DNA of 64,000 nucleotides from Zoroaster sp. YZ-2022 (taxonomy: Eukaryota > Echinodermata > Asteroidea > Forcipulatida > Zoroasteridae), in contig CM055823.1 in NCBI GenBank assembly GCA_029582265.1, positions 6,014,001-6,078,000 on the forward strand, read 5' to 3'. A program made the position numbers and the translations under genes. This document shows positions 1 through 12,800 of this stretch, one piece after another; position 1 is the stretch's first letter, and every line of letters begins with the position of its first letter. The notes under the pieces were generated by a model. The model was not told the origin of the DNA. It was given only the letters and a program-made list of their open reading frames with translations, and searched no databases.

Positions 1-80
1 TAATGATACAATGCGCCTTGAGCACCACTTAGTTGGTGGATACGTGCGCTATATAAGTCCACACATTATTATTATTATTA
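1..80 (+). repeat. SINE 3' end, copy 1
   Basis: 3' part of the tRNA-derived SINE of this window: the GCGCCTTGAGCACC tail and GCGCTATATAAGTCC, then an ATT microsatellite. Cut by the window edge. Confidence 0.85.
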
Positions 81-425
81 AGTAGCTATAGTGGTCAAAA
101 TCAGTCAACTGGCCGTTTAAAAAAAAAAAAAATTATGAAAGTTTGCCAAAACACAAGGCTCCAAAATGCCAATCACAGTGCAGGCGAGAACTAAAGGAGG
201 GGGTGAGAATACAAAAAAAATAAAAATAAAAATAAAGGGACATTTTTGACTGGTGTTGACTGTCATTTTGACCACCCTGAACAATGCTTTTACCAGTCAA
301 AAACGGTTGACTCATTTTGACCTGTAAATGTACTTACTACACGTAAGGTTTGACAGTGTTTGACTTTTAAATTAAGTGCACTAGATATACCTTGGCAAGT
401 GTATCAAAACTTTGACTTTGTTAAT
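81..425 (-). repeat. GTCAAAATCAGTC-family MITE copy, rearranged
   Basis: Reverse-orientation copy of the family seen intact at 39293-39588 (AGTGCACTAGATATACCTTG, TTACAGGTCAAAATGAG and related blocks). It is interrupted by A-rich sequence around 120-235 and has no clear ends. Confidence 0.65.
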
Positions 426-479
426 ACAGAGACAGGAAATTATTACAGTAAGTCCACATTTATTGTGACTCTAATAAAA

Positions 480-611
480 CAAGAGAAACTTGTGTTCATA
501 TTGGTTATTTTATACATTCAGGAGTATTTACAAAATTGTTTTATACGGGTATCCAAAGATTTCAAATTTTGGGTATCCAGTTCCGGAAATAAACGACAAC
601 GCACAGGCTTA
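480..611 (+). repeat. dispersed repeat ending GCACAGSCYTA, overlapping the exon 18 donor
   Basis: Matches 19140-19291 (shared blocks: GAAACTTGTGTTC, ATTGGTTATTTTAT, GGGTATCCRAAGATTTC) and a shorter copy at 27870-27925. The outer end read on the minus strand (TAAGCCTGTGC, elsewhere TAGGGCTGTGC) resembles a hAT terminus. It overlaps the last six exon bases and the donor of AP2A exon 18. Confidence 0.6.
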
Positions 612-800
612 ATAGTAGTAAGGATATTATCTGAAAGCTCTGCAGGGGCAGTGACTGAAGAGCTGAAGTTGGTGAACTGCATTGTGGTCTTGTTTCCGAA
701 GAACAACACCAGACGACAGTACATGGTTTTACTCTCCGACTTGACGCCGATCTGGAGGAGGTCATTCTCAAACAGAACCCCGTTGTTTTTACAAATGAAT
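605..800 (-). CDS. AP2A: AP2A exon 18, residues 746-811 (start of ear domain)
   Basis: Acceptor GGATTTCAG. It encodes [20 protein letters not shown] and [16 protein letters not shown], the beta-sandwich start of the alpha ear. Comparison with other alpha-adaptins runs to about ILTTIKP. The best donor there is AAGCCT|GTGCGT at 604-603. It lies inside sequence shared with a dispersed repeat, so the exact 3' boundary is less certain than the other exons. Confidence 0.88.
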
Positions 801-3800
801 CTGAAATCCAAATAATAAGGGAAAAAAAACAATTAAAACAACTTTGGTAATTACCAGATTTTCAAATTAACAAGTTAAAAGAGCAGTATCGTCATGTCCA
901 TCAGGGCATGGAATCGGAGGGCTAGTTTTCGATTAACTCAGTGACTGAAAATAATTCCACACATGATGGAGTGTGGAGTGTCGTGGCCGAGCGGTCTAGC
1001 TTACCGGACTCAAGTTCTGGTGTTAGCAGCAGAATGTGGGTTCGAATCCCGGCCGTGACACTTGTGTCCTTGAGCAAGACACTTAACTATAATTGCTTCT
1101 CTCCACCCAGGGGTTAAATGGGTACCTGTGAGGGCAGAGTTGGTTGATTAGCCCTATATGCGCTGTAATGGCAGCAATTGAGCTGTATACTCCCCAGGGA
1201 GCTGAGATGGTTTAGGAATGATTTATGAGCCTTATGAGCCTTATGAGCCTTATGAGCAGCGGTAATAATATAACGCGCCTTGAGCACCACTTAGTTGGTG
1301 AATACGTGCGCTATATAAGTCAACACATTATTATTATTATTATTATGATAAGGTCTACCGTTGCTGCTGCATAAATGAGCCAGTCATTTCCAGTCACTGT
1401 GCTCATCTTTAAACTAGGACACCGATTATGAAGGTTGAAAGTCTGCTCTGATCGTGACCTGCTTGGTGTAACGTTGGTTACACATAATGATTAGATCAGA
1501 ATGATTTCATCTTAGAGAAAACATGAATCACTTTGTTGAATTTACAAAAATGTAGTACTTGAGCTGGCTGTTGATTTGTAGATGATAATAATAATAATAA
1601 TAATAATGTGGACTTATATAGCGCACGTATCCACCAAACTGGTGCTCAAGGCACATTATATTATTACCCCTGCTCATCAGGCGCATAAATCATTCCTGAA
1701 ACCATCTCAGCTCCCTGGGGAGTATACAGCTCAATTGCTGCCATTACAGCGTATATAGGGCGAATCAAACACAACAACCAACTCTGCCCTCACAGGTACC
1801 CATTTACCCCTGGGTGGAGAGAAGCAATTACGGTAAAGTGTCTTGCTCAAGGACACAAGCACCATGGTCGCGGTTGGGATTCGAACCCACATTCTGACGA
1901 CTCAGCCATCAGAACACACATCCGATGCACAAAACCGCTCGACCATGGCAATCCATATGATCGATCCATATGATCGATCCAGATGAGACGAACCAAAGGA
2001 GACAGGCCAAGAAGATGCATCTTTGGGCTTATATCATCTATATTTATTATAGATCTGTAGCCATTACAAAGATATCCTTATACTTAAAACTGACTGTAGG
2101 GTCACACTGTTATTGGACCAGCAGTACAGTAGAGGATGATGATAAACTAAGGAGACCAAGAGAGGAGAAGGGGGGGGGGGGGGAGAGAGAGGACATCAGT
2201 AGATATAGTGATAGGTCACTGACATTAGACAAAGCTATAATAGTGATAATTGGGCGACGCCGTTGTTTACAAATTAACCCTCCTACAATCGGTGCTATTT
2301 TTGAAACAACCCATTCAGGCCACTCCAAGCCATCAGCTGTTGCCAGTGGCCTCCTATGGTTACCCTTCTGTGCACTGTCACACCACTGAGATTGCAGGGT
2401 AAGGTGGTCTCCCATTGATATATTGTAGGCCATACTAATATGTTCAAACATTCACAGTGGCCTTGGGTGGTACACAGTTGATTTTGTATGATTACTTGGA
2501 AAGGACAGCAGGCTTGTACATGTATGTACTGAAGGTTGCTCAAGAGCAGAATTTTGTGGCCTCTATGTGTAGGAGGGTTAACAGGATGTCTAGCATAAAA
2601 AACAAGTAACCAGAGCACCTGTTGTGGAGGGCGGCAAATTCTTCCAAAATTGTTAGTCATATTTTTTAAATATTGGTTTTGGTATTAGGCAGTTACAGGT
2701 CTCCCATTGCCTAATCTACCAAATATAGGTTTTTCAAATAGGTTTTCTAAGCAAAATATAGGTTTACCAAATGCCAAAATATAGGCTTTTATAAGTTGTA
2801 TATCCCGTGATTATGCAGTGTTAAGTAACGCGTTTTTGGTAAATTGCCTACCTTCTGAGTACTTTTTGCAACAAAATACATTACCCCATACCCTGTCCTG
2901 CAGAAAATCTAAGAGCGGTACACATGTTACAGTTTGGCTACTGTTTTGGCTTCATCTCTTTATACTTAGGAAGTAATTTTTTTCAAAGCCATGAGGAAGT
3001 TGAAAATGTGTTGCAGGTTAACCCTAACCCTCCCAAATCCTCCCAAATCCTCTTTGCTAAAGTGAAGGATTTTGGAGGATTGAGGTTATTAGGCATACTT
3101 GCCTTTCCATGGTACATGTACATCCATGTTTGTTGGAGTGATTGCAAGGTCAGTGCTTGGGTCAGTGAACACTGTTTATTGCTCCATGCATGCAGGGAGG
3201 GTCCCTGGCCATGTACATGCATCACAGATTAGAAGAACATGTGTGCATACATGTCATGTGCTTGCTTTACTACTGAAGGATTTTGGAGGATTCAGGTTAT
3301 GTGTAAGCAAATTGGCCTTGGGAGTTAGGAAGGATTCAGGTTATGTGTAAGCAAATGGGCCGAGGGAGTTAGGAAGGATTCAGGTTATGTGTAAGCAAAT
3401 GGGCCTGGGGAGTTAGGAAGGATTCAGGTTATGTGCAAGCAAATGGGCCTAGGGAGTTAGGAAGGATTCAGGTTATGTGCAAGCAAATGGGCCTAGGGAG
3501 TTAGGAAGGATTCAGGTTATGTGTAAGCAAATGGGCCTAGGGAGTTAGGAAGGATTCAGGTTATGTGTAAGCAAATGGGCCTAGGGAGTTAGGAAGGATT
3601 CAGGTTATGTGTAAGCAAATGGGCCTAGGGAGTTAGGAAGGATTCAGGTTATGTGTAAGCAAATGGGCCTAGGGAGTTAGGAAGGATTCAGGTTATGTGT
3701 AAGCAAATGGGCCTAGGGAGTTAGGAAGGATTCAGGTTATGTGTATGCAAATGGGCCTAGGGAGTTAGGACGGATTCAGGTTATGTGTAAGCAAATGGGC

Positions 3801-6800
3801 CTAGGGAGTTAGGAAGGATTCAGGTTATGTGTAAGCAAATGGGCCTAGGGAGTTAGGAAGGATTCAGGTTATGTGTAAGCAAATGGGTCTAGGGAGTTAG
3901 GAAGGATTCAGGTTATGTGTAAGCAAATGGGTCTAGGGAGTTAGGAAGGATTCAGGTTATGTGTAAGCAAATGGGCCTAGGGAGTTAGGAAGGATTCAGG
4001 TTATGTGTAAGCAAATGGGCCTAGGGAGTTAGGAAGGATTCAGGTTATGTGTAAGCAAATGGGCCTAGGGAGTTAGGAAGGATTCAGGTTATGTGTAAGC
4101 AAATGGGCCTAGGGAGTTAGGAAGGATTCAGGTTATGTGTAAGCAAATGGGCCTAGGGAGTTAGGAAGGATTCAGGTTATGTGTATGCAAATGGGCCTAG
4201 GGAGTTAGGACGGATTCAGGTTATGTGTAAGCAAATGGGCCTAGGGAGTTAGGAAGGATTCAGGTTATGTGTAAGCAAATGGGCCTAGGGAGTTAGGAAA
4301 GATTCAGGTTATGTGTAAGCAAATGGGCCTTGGGAGTTAGGAAGGATTCAGGTTATGTGTAAGCAAATGGGCCTAGGGAGTTAGGAAGGATTCAGGTTAT
4401 GTGTAAGCAAATGGGCCTTGGGAGTTAGGGAGGATTCAGGTTATGTGTAAGCAAATGGGCCTGGGGAGTTAGGAAGGATTCAGGTTATGTGTAAGCAAAT
4501 GGGCCTGGGGAGTTAGGAAGGATTCAGGTTATGTGTAAGCAAATGGGCCTAGGGAGTTAGGAAAGATTCAGGTTATGTGTAAGCAAATGGGCCTAGGGAG
4601 TTAGGAAAGATTCAGGTTATGTGTAAGCAAATGGGCCTAGGGAGTTAGGAAAGATTCAGGTTATGTGTAAGCAAATGGGCCTAGGGAGTTAGGGTTAATA
4701 TACGTTTTTTGGGGGGAAATAAAGGTTCCCATTTTGAAATATAGGTTTTTATAAGTTTCGCTGAGAGGCATGCGGTTAGCACATTTCTACATGGACAGTG
4801 CATTTTCAGTCCGTCGACTGGTTAACTGTCCCAGAACTACTACAATGTGCGCCGAGTAGACAGCGGTTAGACTCCGCTAAAGATTAATTTATTTTGTACC
4901 AATAAAACAATCAAAGGCCAACTTACTTGGTGAAATTCTCCTCTGCCTTTGGTGAGAGGGTGCTCGACGATGGGGTCGATGAGTCAAACATGTCCAGGAG
5001 ACCAGAAGGGGAGGCCGTCCCAAAATTATTTGTCACCACACGGCCGCTGGGGGCTCCACCGGCCATGGTGTCAAAAAATGTCTGGGAGGGTTGGGCGGGG
5101 CCGGGGGCTGTGTCCAGACCAAGGAGGTCTGTTGAGGGGGCGGGTTGGGCCACTAGTTGGGCCACGGGTTGGGCCAAGGGCTGGATCACAGGCAGCTGCA
5201 CTGGGGTAACGTTGTTAGGTACCTGCAGTAAAGCAAGATTTCTTTAATTTTATGGATTTTGGTTCATGGGCAGTGTCTTTCATTGACCAAATAAATCAAA
5301 TGTTCCTTTTGCAATAAAAGATGGATAGCCTTTGTTTTTTTGTCTATTTTAACGGTATTTTTTTTCAAAAAAAATTTCTTTTTCATCAGAACATCACTAT
5401 TTTACTTGAAGAAGGGAAAAAATGATTTAAAATGTAAATTAGAAATTATCAATGTTCCAATGAATTAAGAAATTGCGGGTTAATAAAGATAGCAGATGCA
5501 TTTTTAGACCTAACTATCCCAAGTCCATTAAAATCCGCTGAGTACTCCACAGTATAGCCCAGCGGATACAGCATGCAGCCATGTGTACCAAATCCATCAA
5601 ACTCCACCGGCTGCTTCATGTAGGTAACAGACTTCTGGTGCTGTGCCGTGGACTAGGTTAGTACGCGAGTGGCACACTTCATGTAGGTAACAGACTTCTG
5701 GTACTGTACCATGGACTAGGTTAGTACACGAGTGGCACACTTCATGTAGGTAACAGACTTCTGGTACTGTACCATGGACTAGGTTAGTACACGAGTGGCA
5801 CACTTCATGTAGGTAATAGACTTCTGGTACTGTGCCATGGACTAGGTTAGTACACGAGTGGCACACTTCATGTAGGTAACAGACTTCTGGTACTGTGCCA
5901 TGGACTAGGTTAGTACGCGAGTGGCACACTTCATGTAGGTAATAGACTTCTGGTACTGTGCCGTGGACTAGGTTAGTACGCGAGTGGCACACTTCATGTA
6001 GTTAACAGACTTCTGGTACTGTACCATGGACTAGGTTAGTACGCGAGTGGCACACTTCATGTAGGTAACAGACTTCTGGTACTGTGCCGTGGACTAGGTC
6101 AGTACACGAGTGGCACACTTCATGTAGGTAATAGACTTCTGGTACTGTACCATGGACTAGGTTAGTACGCGAGTGTCACACTTCATGTAGGTAACAGACT
6201 TCTGGTACTGTGCCGTGGACTAGGTTAGTACGCGAGTGGCACACTTCATGTAGGTAACAGACTTCTGGTACTGTGCCGTGGACTAGGTCAGTACACGAGT
6301 GGCACACTTCATGTAGGTAATAGACTTCTGGTACTATGCCATGGACTAGGTTAGTACGCGAGTGGCACACTTCATGTAGGTAATAGACTTCTGGTACTAT
6401 GCCGTGGACTAGGTTAGTACGCGAGTGACACACTTCATGTAGGTAACAGACTTCTGGTACTGTACCATGGACTAGGTTAGTACACGAGTGGCACACTTCA
6501 TGTAGGTAATAGACTTCTGGTACTGTACCATGGACTAGGTTAGTACGCGAGTGACACACTTCATGTAGGTAACAGACTTCTGGTACTGTACCATGGACTA
6601 GGTTAGTACGCGAGTGGCACACTTCATGTAGGTAATAGACTTCTGGTACTGTGCCATGGACTAGGTTAGTACACGAGTGGCACACTTCATGTAGGTAACA
6701 GTCTTCTGGTACTGTACCATGGACTAGGTTAGTACACGAGTGGCACACTTCATGTAGGTAATAGACTTCTGGTACTGTACCATGGACTAGGTTAGTACGC

Positions 6801-9800
6801 GAGTGACACACTTCATGTAGGTAACAGACTTCTGGTACTGTGCCATGGACTAGGTTAGTACACGAGTGGCACACTTCATGTAGGTAACAGACTTCTGGTA
6901 CTGTGCCATGGACTAGGTTAGTACACGAGTGGCACACTTCATGTAGGTAATAGACTTCTGGTACTATGCCGTGGACTAGGTTAGTACGCGAGTGGCACAC
7001 TTCATGTAGGTAATAGACTTCTGGTACTATGCCATGGACTAGGTTAGTACACGAGTGACACACTTCATGTAGGTAATAGACTTCTGGTGCTGTACCATGG
7101 ACTAGGTTAGTACACGAGTGACACACTTCATGTAGGTAATAGACTTCTGGTACTGTGCCATGGACTAGGTTAGTACGCGAGTGGCACACTTCATGTAGGT
7201 AATAGACTTCTGGTACTGTGCCATGGACTAGGTTAGTACACGAGTGGCACACTTCATGTAGGTAATAGACTTCTGGTACTATGCCGTGGACTAGGTTAGT
7301 ACGCGAGTGGCACACTTCATGTAGGTAATAGACTTCTGGTACTATGCCATGGACTAGGTTAGTACACGAGTGACACACTTCATGTAGGTAATAGACTTCT
7401 GGTGCTGTACCATGGACTAGGTTAGTACACGAGTGACACACTTCATGTAGGTAATAGACTTCTGGTACTGTGCCATGGACTAGGTTAGTACGCGAGTGGC
7501 ACACTTCATGTAGGTAATAGACTTCTGGTACTGTGCCATGGACTAGGTTAGTACACGAGTGACACACTTCATGTAGGTAATAGACTTCTGGTACTATGCC
7601 GTGGACTAGGTTAGTACACGAGTGGCACACTTCATGTAGGTAACAGACTTCTGGTACTGTGCCATGGACTAGGTTAGTACACGACTGGCACACTTCATGT
7701 AGGTAATAGACTTCTGGTACTATGCCGTGGACTAGGTTAGTACACGAGTGGCACACTTCATGTAGGTAATAGACTTCTGGTGCTATGCCGTGGACTAGGT
7801 TAGTACACGAGTGACACACTTCATGTAGGTAACAGACTTCTGGTACTGTGCCATGGACTAGGTTAGTACACGAGTGGCACACTTCATGTAGGTAATAGAC
7901 TTCTGGTGCTATGCCGTGGACTAGGTTAGTACACGAGTGGCACACTTCATGTAGGTAACAGACTTCTGGTACTGTGCCATGGACTAGGTTAGTACACGAG
8001 TGGCACACTTCATGTAGGTAATAGACTTCTGGTGCTGTGCCGTGGGACTAGGTTAGTACACGAGTGGCACACTTCATGTAGGTAATAGACTTCTGGTGCT
8101 ATGCAGTGGACTAGGTTAGTACACGAGTGGCACACTCCATGTAGGTAATAGACTTCTGATAGGTAATAGAATCCATGACAACAACAAACAAACAGATAGT
8201 GTCATCTATCGACAGACTTACATCGGTGCTGCTTTCCCCCGCTGTATTGATGACCTCAACGGAGAAGGGCTTACTAGGTTTTTTCTCCTCAACGACGGCC
8301 GATGGCTTCTTTTTCTTCAGCTTGGCCAGGAGGGAAGATTCTCTCTCGGGGAATGGAGGCATTTCTTCCAGAACTGTCGCCTAAGAAGAAAAAGAACAAA
8401 TTTAAGTTGTGATAGACATTATGCAATGAAGTCACAATGTGAAGGGCGCCCTCGTTGGATGAGCAAGTACTGCAAGAGCAGCATACAGACAGGCTTCAGG
8501 CGTACCATTCAAAGGTTTCATTGCATACGTCGTGCTCACTGATGGAGATCAATGGTTGTGGTGAAGATCTGACGTCACGCTTCAAAAGGCTTGTGTGCTA
8601 GCTACCAACCAATGCTGCCCATCATTCTCTTTTTTATAGATTCCCAAGATTATGGGAGGTGCTACCAGCAGATGTTAAAGACACAGTTATTTATAGCTTA
8701 TCTTTATTTATTAATTCACTTAGAAAACATTTATTAGTCCCCGGCCTAGGAGATGCCAAACTCAAACTGTGTAGTATTAAGTTTTATATTTTTATTTTAG
8801 TATTGTTTTTATATCTCAAAGTGTGCCTATAGCCATGTTGTTTATCGTTCTTTGTGTGATTCAATGTTTGTTTACTTCCTAAGTGGTAGCATCAGGAGAT
8901 CAACTCGACAGTAATTTAGTTTACTTTTTTGTAATCCTACAGGGGTGCTACCTTTAGGTAAAACTTGTAGCTTTGCATGGTGAGCAGCGTTCGATTTACC
9001 CGGGTGCACGCATGCACGTGTGCATGTAACTTTTCTCATGTGCATGTAACTCATATGAGTCGCATGCACGCTGTGCATGTAACTTTTATCCATCCATTCA
9101 TACACATTATCAGCCCAATTGTCAGTCTATTCAGAGACTAAAGTTTGTTATTGTACTTGCATATTGTAATTCCATTTTTAATCCATTGCTGGTCCTCGCG
9201 GCAGATTCAGAACTTCTGTAAGCACGTTAGCTGTTTACAGTTCACAGCGCTAGCACGAGTCCAGTCATTGCATGAATCGAGAAAGTCCCATCCCACCCCA
9301 AAGCATGCCAGGATTTGTTTGAATTGACGTCATATCCAGAGGGCTCTCGCTAATGAAGCAATTCATGTACCCCCTCCAGGCAATTTATTCCTGCGTGTCA
9401 CCTGCGGCATGTTGACTGTGTTAAGATTGGTACTATACTAGCGGCGCCCTCACTCGGCCACGAGGTATTGTTGCTAGGTGGTAGTGCTGTCACTAGGTGT
9501 GAATTGAGTTAACTTAAGGCCAGTTTATAGTCAGTCGCGCGACAATCCTTGGGGGTTTATAGTTAACGCGCAGGGATAGAAATACGTGATCGACCGTCGA
9601 ACGACCGTCGCGCGACCATCGAGTGACCGTCGCGCGACCATCGAGCGACCGACTATAACCGGGCTTACGGCTAGTGTTATTTGAACAGTTTCGTTGATTG
9701 ATTTATGCATCAATCATGCCTCCCAAAAAAGGTAAATCGGCAGTGTCGCAGAAGAATACGTTGCTATCTTTTTGGAGAAATGCAACAGCCAGGGAATCGC

Positions 9801-12800
9801 GTGCTAAAGAGTGCATTTCCGATGACCCAGCTCATGCTGCAACTCAATGCATTGAGCGGGCTGGTGGAAGTGGAACGCAAGATCATGGGGATGCAGCAGG
9901 TCGTGTGGATGTTGAACCTACGCCTAGTAACGTTAATGTTGATGAAACGCAGGCTACGCAGCCAGAGTCTTACGCTGGGGATGCAGGTCGTGTTGAAGTT
10001 GAACCTACTCCTACATGTAATCCTAGGCCTACTGCGCACATCACAAAAGGAAAGAAAGGAATAAAAGTATACAAGTTTCAAGACATTTGGAGACAAGAAA
10101 ACAGTTGGCTTAGGTATAATTGCGGAAAAAATGCCATGTACTGTACAGTGTGTCAAAAATTTGACAAATCCAACAAGCGGAATGTTTTCAGAGATGTCAA
10201 TGGTCCAGGGTGTCAATCAATCAGGTATAGTAATGTTGTAGCCCACAACAATAGTGACCAGCATAAAGCAGCTCTAGCGGCGCATGGCGTTTCTAAACTA
10301 GATACAAAAGACAAACCACTTGAAAAAAAATTAACAAAACTTAGCGAAAAAGAAGTGAATAAGATGAAAAAGTACTTCACAACATGTTTTTATATTGCCC
10401 AACACTGCAGACCTTTCTCCGACTTCCCCAATTTAATGGAGCTGCAGCTGCATAATTTTGCCAGTAAAGAAACTGCTGATCAGTATGTGTCTTACCGAAC
10501 TGATAAAAAATGTAAGGAATTTATTGACTATATAGCAGCTGATGTGTTGGAAACAATGGTCGTGAAACAGCTTGATGACGACAGCTTCATAAGCATACTA
10601 GCAGATGGGAGCACAGATAGGTCAAATACGGAGCAGGAAATAATTTATATCAGTATGTTACAAGACAATAAGCCTGTAACACAATTTGTAACCCTGGCGT
10701 CTGTTCCAAATGCTACAGGAAAGAACATTGCTGACCAACTAAAAAGTACCTTGGAAAATAAACTGAAACTAACCAACTGGCCGAACAACGTAATTGCTTG
10801 CTGTTTTGACGGTGCATCTGTCATGCACGGTAAGATCAAAGGTGTTTCAACTTACCTTGCCAAAGACGCAAAGCATTTATTGGCCATTCATTGTTGTGCC
10901 CACAGAATGGAACTAGCCATTAAAGACATGAACAAGAACGTATCCGAGATTGACGACATGGACGAGGTAATACAACAAACATACAGGATGTACAAACACT
11001 CCAGAAAAAACTGGAATGCTCTGCAAGACATTGCAGGAAAGGACGCATTGGGCATAAAGATTAAGAGGCCTGTGAAGGTAGTGGGAACAAGGTGGTTAGC
11101 CCACAATCACAGAGCTTTGTCAGCTTTGGAAAACAATTGGAAGCCAATGGTAGTTCATCTGGAAGATGTGCGAAGTGGCAGTGATTTAAAAGCAAATAGA
11201 GAGAAAGCAGAAGACTTGTTGGATAAGCTTAGATCGCTCATGTTTATCTTAATGATGAATTTCATGCTGGTCTACTTCGCATTCATGAAGGAGTTGTCGC
11301 TAACCTTGCAGAGAAATGACACCACAGTTGATACTGTTGTGGATAAAATCCAAGCGGTCAAGATCAAACTGCAGAAGCTGCGAGTCCGAAAGGAGCTACA
11401 ACAAACTATGGATCAGGGGCTTGAAGAGAAGTCTAACCAAGATGGTAGCACTATCATCACATACAAAGGAGAGACAGTAGGTGTTCCATCCCAACAAGTC
11501 CGAGAGACCAGAACTGCTCAATCACAAAGAATGACCACAAAAGATATCAAACAGAAGGTCATTGGTATCGCAGAGCAAGTGCTGGATGACACTCTGGACA
11601 ACTTAGATGGCAGGTTCAACTCTTTTGTTACCAATAACGTGATACAAGCAGCGGCAATTGTAAACCCGCAGAACTGGCCGGATGATGGTGATGCTTTAGA
11701 CGACTACGGGGAAGCAGAAATAGGAGAACTATACCATCACTTCAGATCACCACTTGAATCAAGGCACGTTGTTCTAGAAAGCTGCAAGGTTCAGTGGATA
11801 GAACTAAAACACTTCATAGCTATAGACGAAGACGATTAGAAAAACAAGTCAAGACCAAAAAAGCACCATCCAACAAGCGTCCATCTTCAGCAAGTTCATT
11901 TCTCCATGTTCATGATATGTGGTCAACGATACTTGCCGACCCAGAGCTTGTTTTACGTTTCAGTAGTGTGCTGTCTCTCATTAGAATTGTCTTAGTGTTG
12001 CCAGTTCACACTGCTAACCTTGAAAGAGGATTCAGCCAAATGAACATTATCATGACCGACACACGTACAAATCTCACAACATCTTCCATCAGCTCCCTAT
12101 TAATGCTCAAACTCAGCGGAATAGACTACAAGGATTATGACCCAACAAATGCCATTGTCAAATGGTGCCCATGGAGTTTACCACAAAACAAAAGGCGCAG
12201 GCCTCACACAAAACCATATGGTCCCCGTCCAAGCAAGACTGTGAAATTTGCAGATCATGAGGCGATTGCTGAGGCCACCATGGAGCCTAAAGTGACTGAA
12301 GTAAACGAGAACTACTCATCAGAATCAGATTCAAAATCAGAATCGGACTCAAATAATTCAGATTCATCAGCAGGCTCTGAATCTGGTATTGGCATTCATG
12401 TACCTGTACCTACTATCCATCGCAGCACTGGTGGTGTTGGTAGAGTAGCTAAACGCACTGCATATTCATCAGGCTCTGAATCCGACAGTGACACTGATAT
12501 CAAATCTACCCACTGTGGGTCCCACACCCGTGCTGGAGGTGGATTAGCCAGACTTGCTCGCGAAGCAGCTGCAGAAGATTCTGAATCTGCCTGGGATTAT
12601 TCAAGCGAGGTCGAGGATAGTGATTTCTAAGTTCAAGGGGTGGAGTATCGCAGCACAACGGGGTAAGTCATTACATTAGTCATTGATATGATCTATTGTG
12701 AACACTTTCATATCCAAAAGAAATAAAATGCTCTAAAAAGGTAACAGACGATCTTAAATTAAGAACGACCCATCTTAAATTAAGAATGACTTGTGGTTAA

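Larger units (their letters stand above)
2690..4765 (+). repeat. dispersed repeat (host copy A), split by a TTAA element
   Basis: Segments 2690-3017 and 4699-4765 together match the continuous repeat at 13622-14195 (CCAAAATATAGGC, TTGGTAAATTGCCTACCTTC, GAAAATGTGTTGCAGG, TTTTGAAATATAG). Between them lies the insertion at 3022-4694. Confidence 0.85.

Noticed and set aside
360..815. 151-residue plus-strand open frame
   Set aside because: Shadow of AP2A exon 18 and a flanking repeat on the other strand.
984..1060. Possible genuine tRNA-Leu/Ser gene
   Set aside because: The same head is repeated about eight times in the window with a constant body and tail: a SINE.
3288..4694. CRISPR-like array of regular repeats
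   Set aside because: Units are contiguous with no unique spacers, and the genome is eukaryotic.
6176..8008. 610-residue open frame on the minus strand
   Set aside because: It is the 63-bp tandem repeat, whose length is a multiple of three. It lies between good AP2A splice sites, so it is listed as an intronic array, not a gene.
11794..11839. Programmed -1 frameshift in the hAT transposase
   Set aside because: No X-XXY-YYZ heptamer before the stop in the overlap; a single-base indel is simpler. Kept only as a test in the findings.
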